Shown here: piece by piece, positions 8,002 to 16,319 of the stretch
How positions within the stretch are numbered: the stretch's first letter is position 1
Layout of the letters: each line of letters opens with the position of its first letter
Origin: Flavobacteriales bacterium
GTDB taxonomy: Bacteria > Bacteroidota > Bacteroidia > Flavobacteriales > PHOS-HE28
DNA length: 36,899 nucleotides
NCBI GenBank assembly: GCA_008016945.1
Contig: SSGN01000163.1
Coordinates: 1-36,899, forward strand
Direction of reading: 5' to 3'
Made by a program: the position numbers and the translations under genes
The notes under the pieces: model-generated
Seen by the model: the letters and a program-made list of their open reading frames with translations, nothing else
What the model was told of the DNA's origin: nothing
Databases searched by the model: none

Positions 8002-8030
8002 CAAAGATGGGGATAGCGTCAAAGTCCCAA
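8002..8030 (-). promoter_or_regulatory. Candidate promoter for rlmD
   Basis: On the minus strand TTG (8028-8030) is followed after 18 bases by CATCTTTG (8002-8009), one mismatch from TAnnTTTG. It lies 62 bases upstream of the rlmD ATG and starts just before the end of the toxin gene, so it would allow rlmD to be transcribed independently of the toxin-antitoxin pair. Confidence 0.45.
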
Positions 8031-8347
8031 CTCGTCCAACATGACTTTCAGCACGGCATCACTCAAGCTTTCCTGCTCGGACTTGTCGTAGATGGAAAGT
8101 AGGAGACCGTTTCGCGCACGGCCACCACATAGGTGATCACCCGGGCACCTCCGCTTTTGCCCTTGCCCTTGGAGCGGATGGCCATGCGCACCTTGTAGCA
8201 CCCACGACCGATCGGCGCCCCCAGATGCGGTTCATCCTCTAGGTCACTGATCAATGCTGCAATATCCTCTGGAAGAGATGCATAGCGTTTGAACAGGCGC
8301 TTTGCCTCGCGTTCGAATCCCTTCGTTGTGTCAACCGCGAAGCTCAT
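8019..8347 (-). pseudogene. RelE/ParE-type toxin, frameshifted
   Basis: The first frame (8347 downward) encodes about 81 residues of a RelE/ParE-superfamily RNase-type toxin: FEREAKRLFKRY, GAPIGRGCYKVRMAI, then GARVITYVV. Near 8104 the family continuation jumps to the next frame, where LLSIYDKSEQESLSD follows and the frame ends in LDELGL at 8019. Joining the two requires one extra base: GTC-TC-CTA-CTT would read V-Y-L-L with one inserted base. The joined length (109 residues) is normal for the family, so the gene looks freshly broken or is affected by a sequencing error. Its start overlaps the antitoxin gene by 17 bases, as is usual for a translationally coupled pair. Confidence 0.8.
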
Positions 8348-8576
8348 CGAGGAACGCTCTTGCGCTGCGCAGCTTCTTCTTCCCGCTCAAGTCATCCTTC
8401 ATTTCCTGGATCGACTCGCGCAAGCTCTCCATGAACTCCTTCTCTTTCTTCGTCCACTTCCGCTTCGGCGCTGCCGTAGACGTTTCCACCTTCAGGAAGT
8501 CGAAGTGGGCGATAAGCTCCTCGAAGAACTTCCGCTGCTTGGGGTCGGTGAGGGTGATGAGATAGCGCGGTGCCAT
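8331..8576 (-). CDS. Antitoxin of a RelE/ParE-type toxin-antitoxin pair
   Basis: An 81-residue protein beginning MAPRYLITLTDPKQRKFFEE. A short beta strand plus helix at the N-terminus resembles small Bacteroidota antitoxins (DUF2683-like). A Lys/Glu-rich helical C-terminus (about 38-81, WTKKEKEFMESLRESIQEMK) would be expected to wrap the toxin. The identification rests mainly on position: it directly precedes and overlaps the toxin gene by 17 bases. The open frame continues far upstream antisense to rocD; ATG 8576 lies outside rocD and is the sensible start. No clear promoter was found in the 69-base gap to rocD. Confidence 0.7.
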   Translation of the reverse strand: MAPRYLITLTDPKQRKFFEELIAHFDFLKVETSTAAPKRKWTKKEKEFMESLRESIQEMKDDLSGKKKLRSARAFLDELRG

Positions 8577-8645
8577 GGTTCTGCGAAGTTGCGGATCCTG
8601 GCCGCCATTCCGAACCCGTAGTTTTACCGCCTTATCTGCGTCATC

Positions 8646-9902
8646 ATGCAAGTCACCTCCGCCAGCCACACCAAGACCCAACGCGCCATCGCCCTCGAGG
8701 ACAAGTACGGCGCCCACAACTACCACCCCCTGCCGGTGGTGTTGGACCGTGGCCAGGGCGTGTTCGTGTGGGATGTGGAGGGCAAGCGCTACTACGACTT
8801 CCTCAGCGCGTACAGCGCCGTGAACCAAGGCCACTGCCACCCGCGCTTGGTGAAGGCCATGCAGGAACAGGCCGCCGAGATCACCCTTACCTCGCGGGCC
8901 TTCTACAACAGCAAGCTCGGCAGCTACGCCGAGTACGTGTGCACCACCTTCGGCTACGAGAAGATGCTGCCCATGAACACGGGCGCCGAAGCCGTGGAGA
9001 CCGCGATCAAGATGGCGCGGCGCTGGGGCTACGCGAAGAAGGGTATCGCCAAGGACCAGGCGAAGATCATCGTGTGCGCGGGCAACTTCCATGGGCGCAC
9101 CATCACCATCATCAGCGCCAGCACCGACCCCGACAGCAACACGGGCTATGGTCCGTACACCCCGGGCTTCATGGTGGTCCCCTACAACGACATCGCCGCG
9201 CTGGAGCAGGCGTTGGCCGATCCCACCGTGTGCGCCTTCCTCGTGGAACCCATCCAGGGCGAGGCCGGGGTGTTCGTGCCCGACGAGGACTACATCGGCA
9301 GCGCCATCCGCCTCTGCCGGTCGAAGAACGTGCTCTTCATGGCCGACGAGGTGCAGACCGGCATCGCCCGCACCGGACGCATGCTCTGCACCGCACACAG
9401 CGGCGAACGCCCCGATGTGGTGATCCTGGGCAAGGCCGTGAGCGGGGGCATGTACCCCGTAAGCCTCGTGCTGGCCGACAACGCGGTGATGGAGGTGTTC
9501 ACCCCAGGAAGCCACGGCAGCACCTTCGGCGGCAACCCCATGGCGGCACGCCTGGCCATGGAGGCGCTGGATATCGTGAAGGAGGAGAAGCTCGCCGAGA
9601 ACGCCGAGCGGCTCGGGCAGCTCTTCCGAAGCGAGATGCAGAAGCTGGTGGACGCGTTCGCCTACGTGAAGCTGGTACGCGGAAAAGGCCTGCTGAATGC
9701 CGTGGTCATTGAACCACGCAAGGCCGCCGATGGCTCACCGAAGACCGCTTGGGAGCTGTGCCTGCTGCTGCGCGACAACGGCTTGCTGGCCAAGCCCACG
9801 CACGGCGACATCATCCGTTTCGCACCGCCCTTGGTGATCACCGAGGAACAGTTGCTGGAGTGCTGCCGCATCATCGCGCTCAGCGTGCGGCAATTCGCGT
9901 AG
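8646..9902 (+). CDS. rocD: Ornithine--oxo-acid transaminase
   Basis: A class III PLP-dependent aminotransferase of 418 residues. It transfers the delta-amino group of ornithine to 2-oxoglutarate, giving glutamate-5-semialdehyde and linking arginine/ornithine catabolism to proline. Evidence: [16 protein letters not shown] near the N-terminus (typical of OAT), then [15 protein letters not shown] for PLP phosphate binding. FHGRTI comes next, with Asp234 in [12 protein letters not shown] (ring N contact) and the Schiff-base Lys263 in [15 protein letters not shown]. The pattern fits OAT better than acetylornithine transaminase, though other class III activities are not strictly excluded. A strong terminator follows the stop codon. 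Confidence 0.93.
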   Translation: MQVTSASHTKTQRAIALEDKYGAHNYHPLPVVLDRGQGVFVWDVEGKRYYDFLSAYSAVNQGHCHPRLVKAMQEQAAEITLTSRAFYNSKLGSYAEYVCTTFGYEKMLPMNTGAEAVETAIKMARRWGYAKKGIAKDQAKIIVCAGNFHGRTITIISASTDPDSNTGYGPYTPGFMVVPYNDIAALEQALADPTVCAFLVEPIQGEAGVFVPDEDYIGSAIRLCRSKNVLFMADEVQTGIARTGRMLCTAHSGERPDVVILGKAVSGGMYPVSLVLADNAVMEVFTPGSHGSTFGGNPMAARLAMEALDIVKEEKLAENAERLGQLFRSEMQKLVDAFAYVKLVRGKGLLNAVVIEPRKAADGSPKTAWELCLLLRDNGLLAKPTHGDIIRFAPPLVITEEQLLECCRIIALSVRQFA

Positions 9903-9930
9903 GGGGAGGACTGTAAGCTTCCCCTGTTTT
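9901..9930 (+). terminator. Rho-independent terminator of rocD
   Basis: A stem AGGGGGAG/CTTCCCCT (8 bp, one G-T pair) with a 9-base loop, followed by GTTTT. It begins within the rocD stop codon region and separates rocD from the convergent serine hydrolase gene, whose stop lies at 9962. Confidence 0.8.
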
Positions 9931-9961
9931 CGGTCCGACCCCAACGTGTTCCCGTCGGTGG

Positions 9962-11248
9962 TCAAGGCATCACGATACGTTCTGGGTGTACAGTGCCATC
10001 CGGACTTTCCCAGGTAACGATCAGCACCCCGCTCGGCGTTGGCACGGTGGCGCCCACCGCGGTCGTTCCATGCACCACCTTCCCATCCACCGTGGATATG
10101 CGGAGGATCCGAGCGCCAGGGGGCGCGGTAACGGCCATCCGGCCGTGATCGACGGTGAGCATGCCGCTCAGGTTGGCGGCCAGGCCCGGTGAAAGGCCCG
10201 TGCCCGTACACATCACGGCATTGAGGCGCTCCCAGATGTCGTTGTTGTACGCGTTGGGCACGAAGATGCCGCCGGGCAGGTCGCCCATGCGCACCACCAC
10301 CAGGCCCTGCGCGGGGACCACGTTGACCACCTGCCCGTTCTTGCCCATGGCGTTGTACGCGTCCGGTGGTGCATCCGGCATCAGCGGCCCCGTGAAGCTG
10401 AATGGGATGCCGGGCAGCATGTAGCTGTCCTGGCCATTGAGCCACCACAGGTATCCGTAGGCCGGGTTGATGCCCTGCGAGGGCGTCGTCATGGCGGTGA
10501 AGTAGCCGCTGTCCGACATGATCGGGGTGCCGTTCCAATGGCCTCCGGACATCGCCAGCAGCCCGAACCGCGCCATTGCACGTGGGGTGCTGAAGAAGAC
10601 GTTGTTGGAGCCGATGGGCGCGTACAGGCCCAGCAGCCCGATGGACTGCCCCAGCTTGTTGTACACATAGCCGTTCAAGTTCTGGCCGGTGGCATCGGTG
10701 ATCACGCCATCGAGCTTGGTGTACGGCGCATTGTGGTAGGCCCAGCGTGTACCCGGTTCGGCGAGGTATTGCAGGCATCCGGGATCGGTGCAGTCGGGGT
10801 CCACGGCGCCATCGTCCAGGCCAGTGGTCATGGTGAGCTGGTGGCGTACGGTGATCGCCGACTCCTGTTCCGGGGTGCAGCTGGTCCATCCGTTGCCCAG
10901 GTAGGTGCTGCTGGGTTCGTCGATGTCCAACAGCCCATCCTGCTGCGCCAGGCCCACCAAGAACGCCGTGAGGCTCTTGCCCGCACTGGCCCAGTACCAA
11001 CTGCTGTCCTGGGTGAACGTGCCGAAGTATTCCTCGATCACGATGCGGCCATCCTTCAAGACGATGAAGGCCTTGGTGTTACTCGCCTCCAGGAAGTCGA
11101 GCAGCGGTGGCAGCTGGTCCGTACACCAGCCCAGGGTGGCCGGGTCGGTGGTGGCCCAAGTACTTCCCGTCGTGGGCGGGTAATAGGTCTCTTGGGCCAG
11201 CAGCGCGAAGGGGGCGAGCAGGCAGGGGAGGGCGGTGGAGCGTTTCAT
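9962..11248 (-). CDS. Secreted serine hydrolase (beta-lactamase/class C-like)
   Basis: A 428-residue exported protein with signal peptide MKRSTALPCLLAPFALLA. The serine beta-lactamase-like fold shows the nucleophile motif S-A-G-K (Ser88, Lys91; SAGKSLTAFL) and Y-x-N as YHN at 171-173. Family members include esterases, D-aminopeptidases and penicillin-binding enzymes; the substrate is unknown. The last 75 residues (about 355-428) form a short beta-rich tail with ILRISTVDGKVV and a final PERIVMP, resembling a T9SS type-A sorting domain, so surface export by T9SS is inferred. Its ATG overlaps the stop of the glycosyltransferase gene by 4 bases. Confidence 0.85.
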   Translation of the reverse strand: MKRSTALPCLLAPFALLAQETYYPPTTGSTWATTDPATLGWCTDQLPPLLDFLEASNTKAFIVLKDGRIVIEEYFGTFTQDSSWYWASAGKSLTAFLVGLAQQDGLLDIDEPSSTYLGNGWTSCTPEQESAITVRHQLTMTTGLDDGAVDPDCTDPGCLQYLAEPGTRWAYHNAPYTKLDGVITDATGQNLNGYVYNKLGQSIGLLGLYAPIGSNNVFFSTPRAMARFGLLAMSGGHWNGTPIMSDSGYFTAMTTPSQGINPAYGYLWWLNGQDSYMLPGIPFSFTGPLMPDAPPDAYNAMGKNGQVVNVVPAQGLVVVRMGDLPGGIFVPNAYNNDIWERLNAVMCTGTGLSPGLAANLSGMLTVDHGRMAVTAPPGARILRISTVDGKVVHGTTAVGATVPTPSGVLIVTWESPDGTVHPERIVMP

Positions 11249-12543
11249 TCTCCCCTGTTGGACACCGCGAACGGCGCAGGGTTCGATCGTGACCACAGGA
11301 TCGTGCTGACCAGAAGCAGGCCGAAGCTGCCAACGCCCAGTACGCCGCAGTGGATGAGCACATCGGCGTAGGGCCCCCAGGCATCCTCGAAGTTGCCGCC
11401 GTACAGCACCAGTAAGGGCACCGCTATTGGCGCGAGCCAGCGTGGGTGGGCCCGGGGAACCAAGCGGTGGACGGTGTACGCCACCAGGGGCAGGGCCAGC
11501 AGGAAGTGTTCGGTGTCCGTGAGGGTGATGCTGGGTACCAGCCCTACGAGCAGCAGGTATTCGAATGGGAAGGCGTTCGCCACACCCCGGCGTTGGTTGC
11601 GCCGGACGAACAGGGCGAAGGCTCCAGCGATGAGGGCCAGCAGACCATAGGCTTCCGTTCCACTGGGCGATAGGAAGTGCTTCAGAGCGGCACGGTGTAC
11701 GAAGGAGTAGATCGTGTTGACCGCCCTATGGTCGTCACCGCCGGTGTAGATGAGCGCTGCGTTGTGCTTGGCCATCTCGCCGAGCCAGGCCACGTGGACC
11801 TCCATGTTCGCAGGCCACCCCAGGAAGAGCGCGGGCAAGAGCAGGCCGGCCGCGAGCGCACCGGAAGCGGCAAGGAGCGCCTTCCACCGCCCGCGAAGCA
11901 CCAGCAAGGGCAGCAGCACCACGAAGTGCGGCTTGGCCAGGATCGCGGCACCGAGCAGCGCACCACCCCGCAGGTCCTTCGCGCGCATCAGCTGCTCCAG
12001 GGCCACCACCAGCAGCCACAACAGCAGCATGTTGATGTTGCCCAGGTGCAGCTCGCGATGCAGGTGCACGATGCAGGCCAATGCGATGAGGAAGAGCGGT
12101 AGGTAGGCTTCGGGCTTCCCGTTCAGGAAGGTGGTGCGTACCAACCGGTCGATCCGCCGCACGCCGTCGATGAACGCCAGGGTGATCAGCCCGAACTGGA
12201 TGGATGCCGCAAGGGAGTAGGGCAGCAGGGCGAAGAGCGCATAGACCAGGGCCAGCATGGGGGCGTACTTGAACACCCCGCTGTCGAGCCCATGGGCCAC
12301 TCCGTACAGCGGATCGTTGTTCAGGAGCGCGGCGCCAGCGCCGTAGTACACCCGAAAGTCGTTCAACCAGAACCGACCGTTGATGTGTTCCACCACGAAC
12401 AGCGCGATCGCGATGAGCGTGAACACCGCCGTGAACACACGGGGGAATGGGCGCCACCAGGTATGGCGTGCCGCGGATGCTCGGCCAACGTGCAGGTTAC
12501 CCATGGGCTCGTGCTCGGCGCCGTTCGGTGCGCCGTTGCGCAT
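11245..12543 (-). CDS. GT87-like (DUF2029) multi-pass membrane glycosyltransferase
   Basis: A 432-residue integral membrane protein with about ten hydrophobic segments. The first helix (about 35-53) is followed by a periplasmic acidic/aromatic loop NGRFWLNDFRVYYGAGAALLNNDPLYG that fits GT-C enzymes such as GT87, where an Asp in this loop is catalytic. Other family-like features are HLGNINMLLLWLLV and LAKPHFVVLLPLLVLRGRWKAL. It would transfer a sugar from a polyprenyl-phosphate donor; the acceptor is unknown. It starts 1 base after the lipoprotein stop codon and overlaps the hydrolase gene by 4 bases, so all three are almost certainly co-transcribed. Confidence 0.8.
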   Translation of the reverse strand: MRNGAPNGAEHEPMGNLHVGRASAARHTWWRPFPRVFTAVFTLIAIALFVVEHINGRFWLNDFRVYYGAGAALLNNDPLYGVAHGLDSGVFKYAPMLALVYALFALLPYSLAASIQFGLITLAFIDGVRRIDRLVRTTFLNGKPEAYLPLFLIALACIVHLHRELHLGNINMLLLWLLVVALEQLMRAKDLRGGALLGAAILAKPHFVVLLPLLVLRGRWKALLAASGALAAGLLLPALFLGWPANMEVHVAWLGEMAKHNAALIYTGGDDHRAVNTIYSFVHRAALKHFLSPSGTEAYGLLALIAGAFALFVRRNQRRGVANAFPFEYLLLVGLVPSITLTDTEHFLLALPLVAYTVHRLVPRAHPRWLAPIAVPLLVLYGGNFEDAWGPYADVLIHCGVLGVGSFGLLLVSTILWSRSNPAPFAVSNRGE

Positions 12544-12544
12544 C

Positions 12545-12928
12545 CTACTTCTTGGAGCGGTCCACTTCCTTCACGAGCTTGCCTTGCTCGTAGTGCAGCT
12601 CGCGGTACACCTGCCCATCGGGCGAGTAGTCCAGGTGGATGCCATGTTCCAAGCCGTTCAGCCAGACCTCGCGGTATTTCTTGGTGCCGTTCTCGTAGTA
12701 GTACATCCACTCACCGTTCTCCACGCCCTTGTCGAAGTGGCCCACGTATTCCAGTTGGCCATTCGGGTAATAGACCTTCTCCATCACCTTCTCGGCCTGG
12801 TTGCCATCGCCCTTCAGGTAGAGTACCACCTCGGGTTTTCCGTTGGGGTGTGAGCTGGCCACGTGCTTGTGCGTGGAACAGGCGACCAACAGGATGGGAA
12901 GCAGCAGAAGCGCGATACGGAACCTCAT
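12545..12928 (-). CDS. MORN-repeat (YwqK-like) lipoprotein
   Basis: A 127-residue lipoprotein. The signal MRFRIALLLLPILLVAC ends in the lipobox LVAC with Cys at residue 17. It carries repeated MORN-2-type units: YYPNGQLEYVGHFDKGVENGEW, then YYENGTKKYREVWLNGLEHG, then DYSPDGQVYRELHYEQGKLV. Such units are common in Bacteroidota YwqK-like proteins; a molecular role is not known, although some are annotated as antitoxins by homology. A short AT-rich stretch just upstream (TATAATTTAG on the minus strand) could be a weak promoter. The gene is followed after 1 base by the glycosyltransferase gene. Confidence 0.85.
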   Translation of the reverse strand: MRFRIALLLLPILLVACSTHKHVASSHPNGKPEVVLYLKGDGNQAEKVMEKVYYPNGQLEYVGHFDKGVENGEWMYYYENGTKKYREVWLNGLEHGIHLDYSPDGQVYRELHYEQGKLVKEVDRSKK

Positions 12929-12975
12929 GGTCGGGCTAAATTATAGGAAAGGCACGTGCCCCGTGCGGTGCGCTT

Positions 12976-13437
12976 TCACGGAACCGGGCGGTGGAAATGG
13001 ATGCGGCCCTTGGTCAACGAAGCCAGGTCGAGGTTCAGCTGGCTCACCTTGCGCCCTACAGGACCGAAGTTCTGGTGCGCGATGGTGATCCGACCCGGTG
13101 CAGGCACCACCACGACGATCGCGGTGTGTTCGCCGAAGGTGTAGCGTTCACTGCCATCCGTGGTCCGTGTTTCCATCGTCACCCCTTCGAACCGTAGGAT
13201 GTCTCCCGGCTGGATGGGATCCTTCTTCGGGTCGTAGCGCCGACCAAAACCGTACAGACCGTCCCATTGGGCCTCGCATAGATCCAGGGCGGCTGCGGCC
13301 AGGTCCCAGCATTCGCCGCGTGCTACAGTGTGCCCTTCCTGCGACAGGGCGTATTCCACGATGCAGGCGTTCAAGGCTGGCAGGGTGTCGCCTTGGATGG
13401 GTGCTGCAACGAGCAGGCAGGCGAGTGCGGTCAACAT
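12976..13437 (-). CDS. Small secreted NlpC/CHAP-like protein
   Basis: A 153-residue protein with a short signal peptide (MLTALACLLVAAPIQG). The motif GECWDLAAAALDLC (Cys at about residue 43) followed by QPGDILRFEG and GEHTAIVV has the Cys...His order of papain-like NlpC/P60 and CHAP peptidoglycan amidases, and HQNFG could supply the third polar residue. I infer a cell-wall hydrolase or a related cysteine amidase; no substrate evidence. It begins 25 bases after the TonB receptor stop, suggesting one transcript. The next gene starts 47 bases downstream. Confidence 0.6.
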   Translation of the reverse strand: MLTALACLLVAAPIQGDTLPALNACIVEYALSQEGHTVARGECWDLAAAALDLCEAQWDGLYGFGRRYDPKKDPIQPGDILRFEGVTMETRTTDGSERYTFGEHTAIVVVVPAPGRITIAHQNFGPVGRKVSQLNLDLASLTKGRIHFHRPVP

Positions 13438-13462
13438 GGGGCTACGTCCACACCGGAGCTCA

Positions 13463-15982
13463 TCAGAACCACGCGATCAGCTTCAAATTGTACCGCCTGG
13501 GGGTGAGGTAGTCCGGCACGGAGTATTCGCGGCCATCCACACTTTGGATCCAGGTGTGCGTGATGGTGTTGTTGATGTTGAGCAGGTTGAACACTTCCAG
13601 GCTCACCCACATGTTGTGGATCTTGCCGAGGAAGCCTTGCTTCTCCTGGCCTTTGGCACCAAGCAACTGCTTGCTGAAGCCGATGTCCACCCGGCGGTAG
13701 AGCGTGGTGCGCAGTGTGTCGGAATAGCGGTTCGCGCTGGGTGGCCCGAAGGGTACGCCCGTGCCGAAGTTCACGTTGAGATGCACCTTCAGCGTGGGCA
13801 TGCTCGGCATTTCGTCCTGGAAGAAGATGGCCACGTTCACGCGTTGGTCGGTGGGGCGGGGGATCCAACCCGGTGTGATCACCGTGCTGTCCACCGCCAC
13901 CTGGTCGAAGGTGTATCCGGGTACGATCAGGTCGCCGGCGGCATTGTACCGTTTGGTGTAGCTGTCGTTGTACAGGTCCTCCTGGATGCTCATCACACTG
14001 GCCCCGATCCAGCTCTCCACACCATCGATGAACTCTCCGTTCAGCTTCAGGTCGAGGCCGGTGGCGTAGCCTTTCGCCAGGTTGGCACCGTAGTACCGGA
14101 TCCGCACGTTGTCCAATTCGTACGGGATCAGGTCGTCCATCTGCTTGTAGTAGGCTTCCGCCGTGAATTTGAACGGGCGCTTCCAGATGGTGAATCGGCG
14201 GTCCATCCCCAGCACGTAATGGATGCTGCGTTGGGCCTTGATGTCCGGGTTCAGTTCGCCCTGGAAGTTCCGCACCTCGCGGTAGAACGGGGGCTGGTGG
14301 TACATGCCCGCGGCCAGCCAGAAGCTGTAGTCCATGTCCAGCGTATCGCCTCTGTCGGTGGTCCGTTTCCACCCCGGATGGTAGGTGAAGCGCACACGTG
14401 GGCTGCCCACGGTCTGTCCGTTGTAGGTCCAATGTTGGGCGCGCACGCCGGCGATCAACGTGTACCACTTGCCGTGGCCGCGGTCCCAGCGCCAGGTGTT
14501 CTGGGCATAAGCACTCGCCCGGATGCTCTCCATGTTCAGGCGGCTCTTCAGCACATGGCTCAACACCAGGTCCTCGCCGCTGTTCAACGGAATGCTGAAG
14601 TCCGCGCTATCGATCACGGTCCACTCGCTCAGCACATCGTTGATCACCTCACTGCGCACATCGGCGCCCCACTGCAGGTAACTTCTGCCGTATTGCCGGT
14701 AGCCTTTATGCGCGAAGGTGAGCACCGTGGCATCCAGTTCGTTCCGCGCGTGTTTCAGCGAACGCCCGATCCCCAGGTTCTGTTTCACTTCACCATAGCG
14801 GCTGCTGTTGGGGTCGCGCTCCAGTTCGTCCAGGAAATATTCGCTCAGCACGTCGAATCGCTCGCTCTCCACGGTGTTGAAGGCGCTGGCGGTGAATTTC
14901 AGCCGGGTCTGCTTGCTGGCTTGTACGTTCACGTTGAGCGCACCGAACAGGGTCTGGAACCGGGTCACCTCCTGGCCTTCGAAGTAGGAGGTGAAGCGGA
15001 GTGCTTGGTTGAAGCTTCCATATTCCGTTTCCCGATTCTCCGGGACCACGCCGTACTTGTTGCTCGAATACAGCCCCAGGAAACCCAGCTCCACCTTGTC
15101 CGTGAGGTCGTAGGTCCAATAGGACTGGATGTCGGTATATGCCGGACGATATTGGCCTTTGGTATCCAGCCCATTGAGCACCAGGGTATTGGTCCGGTAG
15201 CGCACGCCGGTGACCTGGCGCAACCGGTTCCCGTGCATGGTGTTCTCCAGATGGAATGCACCACCGAGCAGGCTGGCCATGGCGCTTCCGGCGAACTGCT
15301 TGGGGCGTTTGTAGGTGATGTCGAGCACGCTGCTCATCTTATCACCATAACGCGCCTCGAATCCGCCGGGGCTGAACTGGATCCGTTCGATCATGTCCGG
15401 GTTCGGGAAGCTGAGGCCTTCTTGTTGCCCGGCACGCGCGAGGAACGGCCGGTACACCTCGATGTCGTTCACATACACGAGGTTCTCATCGAAGTTGCCG
15501 CCACGCACATTGTAGCCCGCGCTCAGTTCGTTCCGCGTGGAGAAACCGAGCTGCCCTTGCAACAGGGCTTCCACGCCACCCTGTACACTGGGGTTGAACC
15601 GCGTTACGCGCGGGTCCAGCGATTCCAGCCCCTCCTCGCGGTCGCGCTGGGTGCCGCGCACCACGGCGCCGGTCAAGGTGGTCACACGCAGCCGCACGTC
15701 GTAGTTCACCACGTTGTCCGCATCCACCACCACCTGCTGCTCGAAGGGCTGCATGCCGCTGTAGCTCCAGCGCAACGGTACCGGCGTGCCCGCAGGTAGG
15801 GCAATGGTGTAGCGGCCTTGATCATCGCATGCGACCCCGGTGGTGGTGCCCACGATCACCACATTGGCACGGGGCAGGGCGTTCCCGTATTCATCGCGCA
15901 CCGTTCCGGTCAAGGTGCCGGTGCTCTGGGCCAACGTCCATGCGCTGTGCAGAAGGAGTAAGGTCAGCAGGACGTGCCGCAT
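13463..15982 (-). CDS. TonB-dependent outer-membrane receptor
   Basis: An 839-residue outer-membrane protein. The signal peptide is MRHVLLTLLLLHSAWTLAQ. A carboxypeptidase-regulatory-like beta domain follows (about 22-105, GTLTGTVRDEYGNALPRANV), then a TonB plug (about 120-235, YNVRGGNFDENLVYVNDIEVYRP split over two strands). The C-terminal barrel ends in Phe, as expected for BAM-dependent insertion. It imports an unknown ligand using TonB-ExbBD energy. There is no adjacent SusD homologue, so it is not a Sus-type pair. The frame extends 45 codons upstream through repeat copy B; ATG 15982 is chosen because it opens a proper signal peptide. TATCTTCG on the minus strand at about 16018-16025 is a weak -7 candidate. 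Confidence 0.92.
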   Translation of the reverse strand: MRHVLLTLLLLHSAWTLAQSTGTLTGTVRDEYGNALPRANVVIVGTTTGVACDDQGRYTIALPAGTPVPLRWSYSGMQPFEQQVVVDADNVVNYDVRLRVTTLTGAVVRGTQRDREEGLESLDPRVTRFNPSVQGGVEALLQGQLGFSTRNELSAGYNVRGGNFDENLVYVNDIEVYRPFLARAGQQEGLSFPNPDMIERIQFSPGGFEARYGDKMSSVLDITYKRPKQFAGSAMASLLGGAFHLENTMHGNRLRQVTGVRYRTNTLVLNGLDTKGQYRPAYTDIQSYWTYDLTDKVELGFLGLYSSNKYGVVPENRETEYGSFNQALRFTSYFEGQEVTRFQTLFGALNVNVQASKQTRLKFTASAFNTVESERFDVLSEYFLDELERDPNSSRYGEVKQNLGIGRSLKHARNELDATVLTFAHKGYRQYGRSYLQWGADVRSEVINDVLSEWTVIDSADFSIPLNSGEDLVLSHVLKSRLNMESIRASAYAQNTWRWDRGHGKWYTLIAGVRAQHWTYNGQTVGSPRVRFTYHPGWKRTTDRGDTLDMDYSFWLAAGMYHQPPFYREVRNFQGELNPDIKAQRSIHYVLGMDRRFTIWKRPFKFTAEAYYKQMDDLIPYELDNVRIRYYGANLAKGYATGLDLKLNGEFIDGVESWIGASVMSIQEDLYNDSYTKRYNAAGDLIVPGYTFDQVAVDSTVITPGWIPRPTDQRVNVAIFFQDEMPSMPTLKVHLNVNFGTGVPFGPPSANRYSDTLRTTLYRRVDIGFSKQLLGAKGQEKQGFLGKIHNMWVSLEVFNLLNINNTITHTWIQSVDGREYSVPDYLTPRRYNLKLIAWF

Positions 15983-16067
15983 GCGGAAGACTTGACTGCC
16001 AATGGTAGGTCGGCGAAGATAACGGGAGGTTCTTCGGTGAAGTATGTCAGTCTTCGTTCGGGGAGTT

Positions 16068-16100
16068 GTACCATTTGGATATCCCAATACCGGTCGATCG
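16068..16100 (+). repeat. Dispersed ~40-nt repeat, copy B
   Basis: GTACCATTTGGATATCC and the following CGGTCGATCG match copy A (552-591) with few changes, in the same orientation. The dyad here is TTTGG-ATAT-CCCAA, one base off symmetry. It lies upstream of the TonB receptor. The whole gap 15983-16319 between that gene and mazG contains only copies B and C and no other gene I can support. Confidence 0.55.
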
Positions 16101-16190
16101 GCTTGCTTTTTCCCCATGCCTACTCCAAGAGACCTATCCGGTAGGCCCCGCTACGGAAAAGGTCCCGCGTATCGGCCGGTGAAATAATAC

Positions 16191-16229
16191 CCGCGCATCT
16201 TCGGCCGCTATGGAATGTCCAAATGGTAT
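16191..16229 (-). repeat. Dispersed ~40-nt repeat, copy C
   Basis: On the minus strand it begins ATACCATTTGGA and ends GATGCGCGG, agreeing with copy A over almost its full length with two small indels. It is in inverted orientation relative to copy B, 90 bases away, and ends about 90 bases upstream of the mazG start. Confidence 0.6.
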
Positions 16230-16319
16230 CACGTGTTGGGCTGCTCGCTACGCGCTTGGGCAGCGATGCAACGGGCAATACCCCGACACGCAACAACTCC
16301 GGTGGCTACCTTTCGGCCC

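Noticed and set aside
13328..15799. Very long open frame (823 codons) on the plus strand
   Set aside because: It is antisense to the TonB receptor gene, which has a signal peptide, plug and barrel end. The antisense protein is His/Val/Gln-rich with no recognisable domain, a typical shadow in GC-rich DNA.
16215..16319. MazG with 35 extra N-terminal residues (ATG at 16215)
   Set aside because: The extension overlaps repeat copy C and lacks MazG similarity. MDPRAIAFLRLLD at 16320 is the family-like start.
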